Shown: one piece after another, positions 63,207 to 64,000 of the stretch
Numbering within the stretch: position 1 is the first letter of the stretch
How the letters are laid out: each line of letters starts with the position of its first letter
Origin: Dermacentor variabilis
Lineage: Eukaryota > Arthropoda > Arachnida > Ixodida > Ixodidae
DNA: 64,000 bases
NCBI RefSeq assembly: GCF_050947875.1
Contig: NC_134571.1
Coordinates: 511,001 to 575,000 of the forward strand
Direction: 5' to 3'
Made by a program: the position numbers and the translations under genes
Notes under the pieces: model-generated
What the model was told of the DNA's origin: nothing
The model's database searches: none
Seen by the model: only the letters and a program-made list of their open reading frames with translations

Positions 63207-64000
63207 ATGGTAAGCTCTGAAGTCCCAACCACCAATGACCCTGCTAGATTTGCGGCTCAGGTGAATGTAGATCCACGTCTGGCACAGGTGCTCGAGACTT
63301 TCAGCCCAATTGTTACAACTACCCCTGGACGCACAACATTTGCTGAACATCGAATTAATACTGGGGACAGCCTACCTGTACGTTGCAAGCTTCACCCTGT
63401 CAATGCTAAAAAACAGGCCATTATCGATAACTGCATCTGTGACCTCCTAGAGCAAGAGCTCATACGCCCGAGTACCAGTCAGTGTACAAGTGCTCCTGTT
63501 TTGGTTGCAAAAAAGTCTGGTTGCTTCCGCCTTGTCATGGATTATCGACCACTGAATAGCTGAAGAAGGGTGCCTGTTTACCCTTTGCCCATGGATGACT
63601 GGCCCTCGGCACAGCTGGGTCAGGCGCAATGGTTTTCAAGTTTTGATCTTTCACAAGACTTTTTCCAAATCTCAGTGGGCAAACAGGATATTCCCAAAAC
63701 TGCATTTATCTGCCACCAGGGCACCTTTGAATTCAATAGGATGCCCTTCGGAGTGGCAGGTGGGCCAGCAACCTTCCAAACATTGATGGACAGTGTTTTG
63801 GATGGTATAAATCATAAATTTGCAATGGCCTTCCTCGACGACGTCCTGGTGTATTCAGACACTCTGGACAACCACGTGAAACACATCCGATGTGTACTCG
63901 AGCGCATCAGAGCCGCAGGCTTCACCATTAACCCAGACAAGATCCAACTCTGCCACCATTCGCTCAGGTTCCTTGGACACATCATTTCACCTGGGCAGTG
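63207..64000 (+). pseudogene. Gypsy 3 reverse transcriptase, partial
   Basis: The frame reads HRINTGDSLPVRCKLHPVNA, APVLVAKKSGCFRLVMDYRP and LNS, then TGA (63561-63563). Beyond the stop the same frame continues: motif A FSSFDLSQDFFQI, FNRMPFGVAGGPATFQTLMD (motif B) and MAFLDDVLVYSD (motif C, both Asp present), then FLGHIISPGQ at the window edge. Only one in-frame stop lies between 63207 and 64000, so the polymerase is less decayed than gag. Confidence 0.88.

Larger units (their letters stand above)
61350..64000 (+). mobile_element. Ty3/Gypsy element 3, cut by the window end
   Basis: A 5' LTR (61350-61509), a primer-binding site, gag (61536-62260), zinc-knuckle region, protease (62664-63110) and reverse transcriptase (63207 to the window end) are in order. 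Frames are broken several times. RNase H, integrase and the 3' LTR would lie beyond 64000. Confidence 0.85.

Noticed and set aside
1..64000. tRNA, rRNA genes or CRISPR arrays
   Set aside because: No cloverleaf with paired A and B boxes, no rRNA-like conserved blocks, and no regularly spaced short direct repeats were seen; the organism is a eukaryote.

Overview
The window is animal nuclear DNA: no bacterial-style operons, AT-rich intergenic stretches, five short exons with GT/AG borders on the minus strand, and dense nested retrotransposons and DNA transposons. The mix (Penelope-like, CR1-type and I-type LINEs, Ty3/Gypsy, Tigger, short TTAA-flanked elements) and the individual families look to me like a hard tick (Ixodidae). 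That assignment is inference; no search was possible.

The only host gene I can support is one minus-strand gene that spans almost the whole window. Exons at 59377-59550, 55346-55486, 34549-34769, 32699-32941 and about 3954-4186 join in phase at all four junctions. The product is part of a large protein that I do not firmly recognise; a bridge-like lipid-transfer protein (BLTP1/Tweek type) is a low-confidence suggestion. Everything else lies in its introns (about 3.9, 20.6, 1.6 and 28.5 kb) or flanks. The 59.4-kb exon reads well only if one extra base in a T-run (AAA on the plus strand, 59474-59476) is discounted.

Layout. 0-8 kb: an old interspersed repeat, a solo LTR, an inverted pair of TIR-element copies, the 4.1-kb exon and a second solo LTR. 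8-14 kb: a decayed Ty3/Gypsy element without reverse transcriptase, broken by a Penelope-like element whose 5' part is an inverted copy of its own 3' end. 14-18.8 kb: a CR1-like LINE carrying a solo LTR. 18.8-25.5 kb: a minus-strand LINE split by a Tigger deletion derivative, a short TIR element, and a second Tigger derivative. 26-31.5 kb: a long I-type LINE on the minus strand. 31.7-36 kb: an old repeat, two exons and a TTAA-flanked MITE. 36-43 kb: an LTR fragment, a second Penelope-like element, and a nearly intact CR1-like LINE with a 2A-like motif in ORF1 and repeated 5' monomers. 43-46 kb: mostly featureless, with a MITE. 46.3-51.6 kb: a complete but mutated Gypsy element with short LTRs. 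52-59 kb: old repeats, a 175-bp tandem dimer, an exon, and LINE pieces including one with RNase H. 59.4-61.3 kb: an exon and a TIR element. 61.35 kb to the end: a third Gypsy element with a tRNA-Pro-like primer site, cut off by the window edge within reverse transcriptase.

The most unusual observations are the 2A-like motif upstream of a LINE ORF1 RNA-binding region, two Tigger derivatives that share the same deletion junction and leave a DNA-binding-domain-only frame, and a mosaic block in the first Gypsy element stitched from three separated segments of that element.
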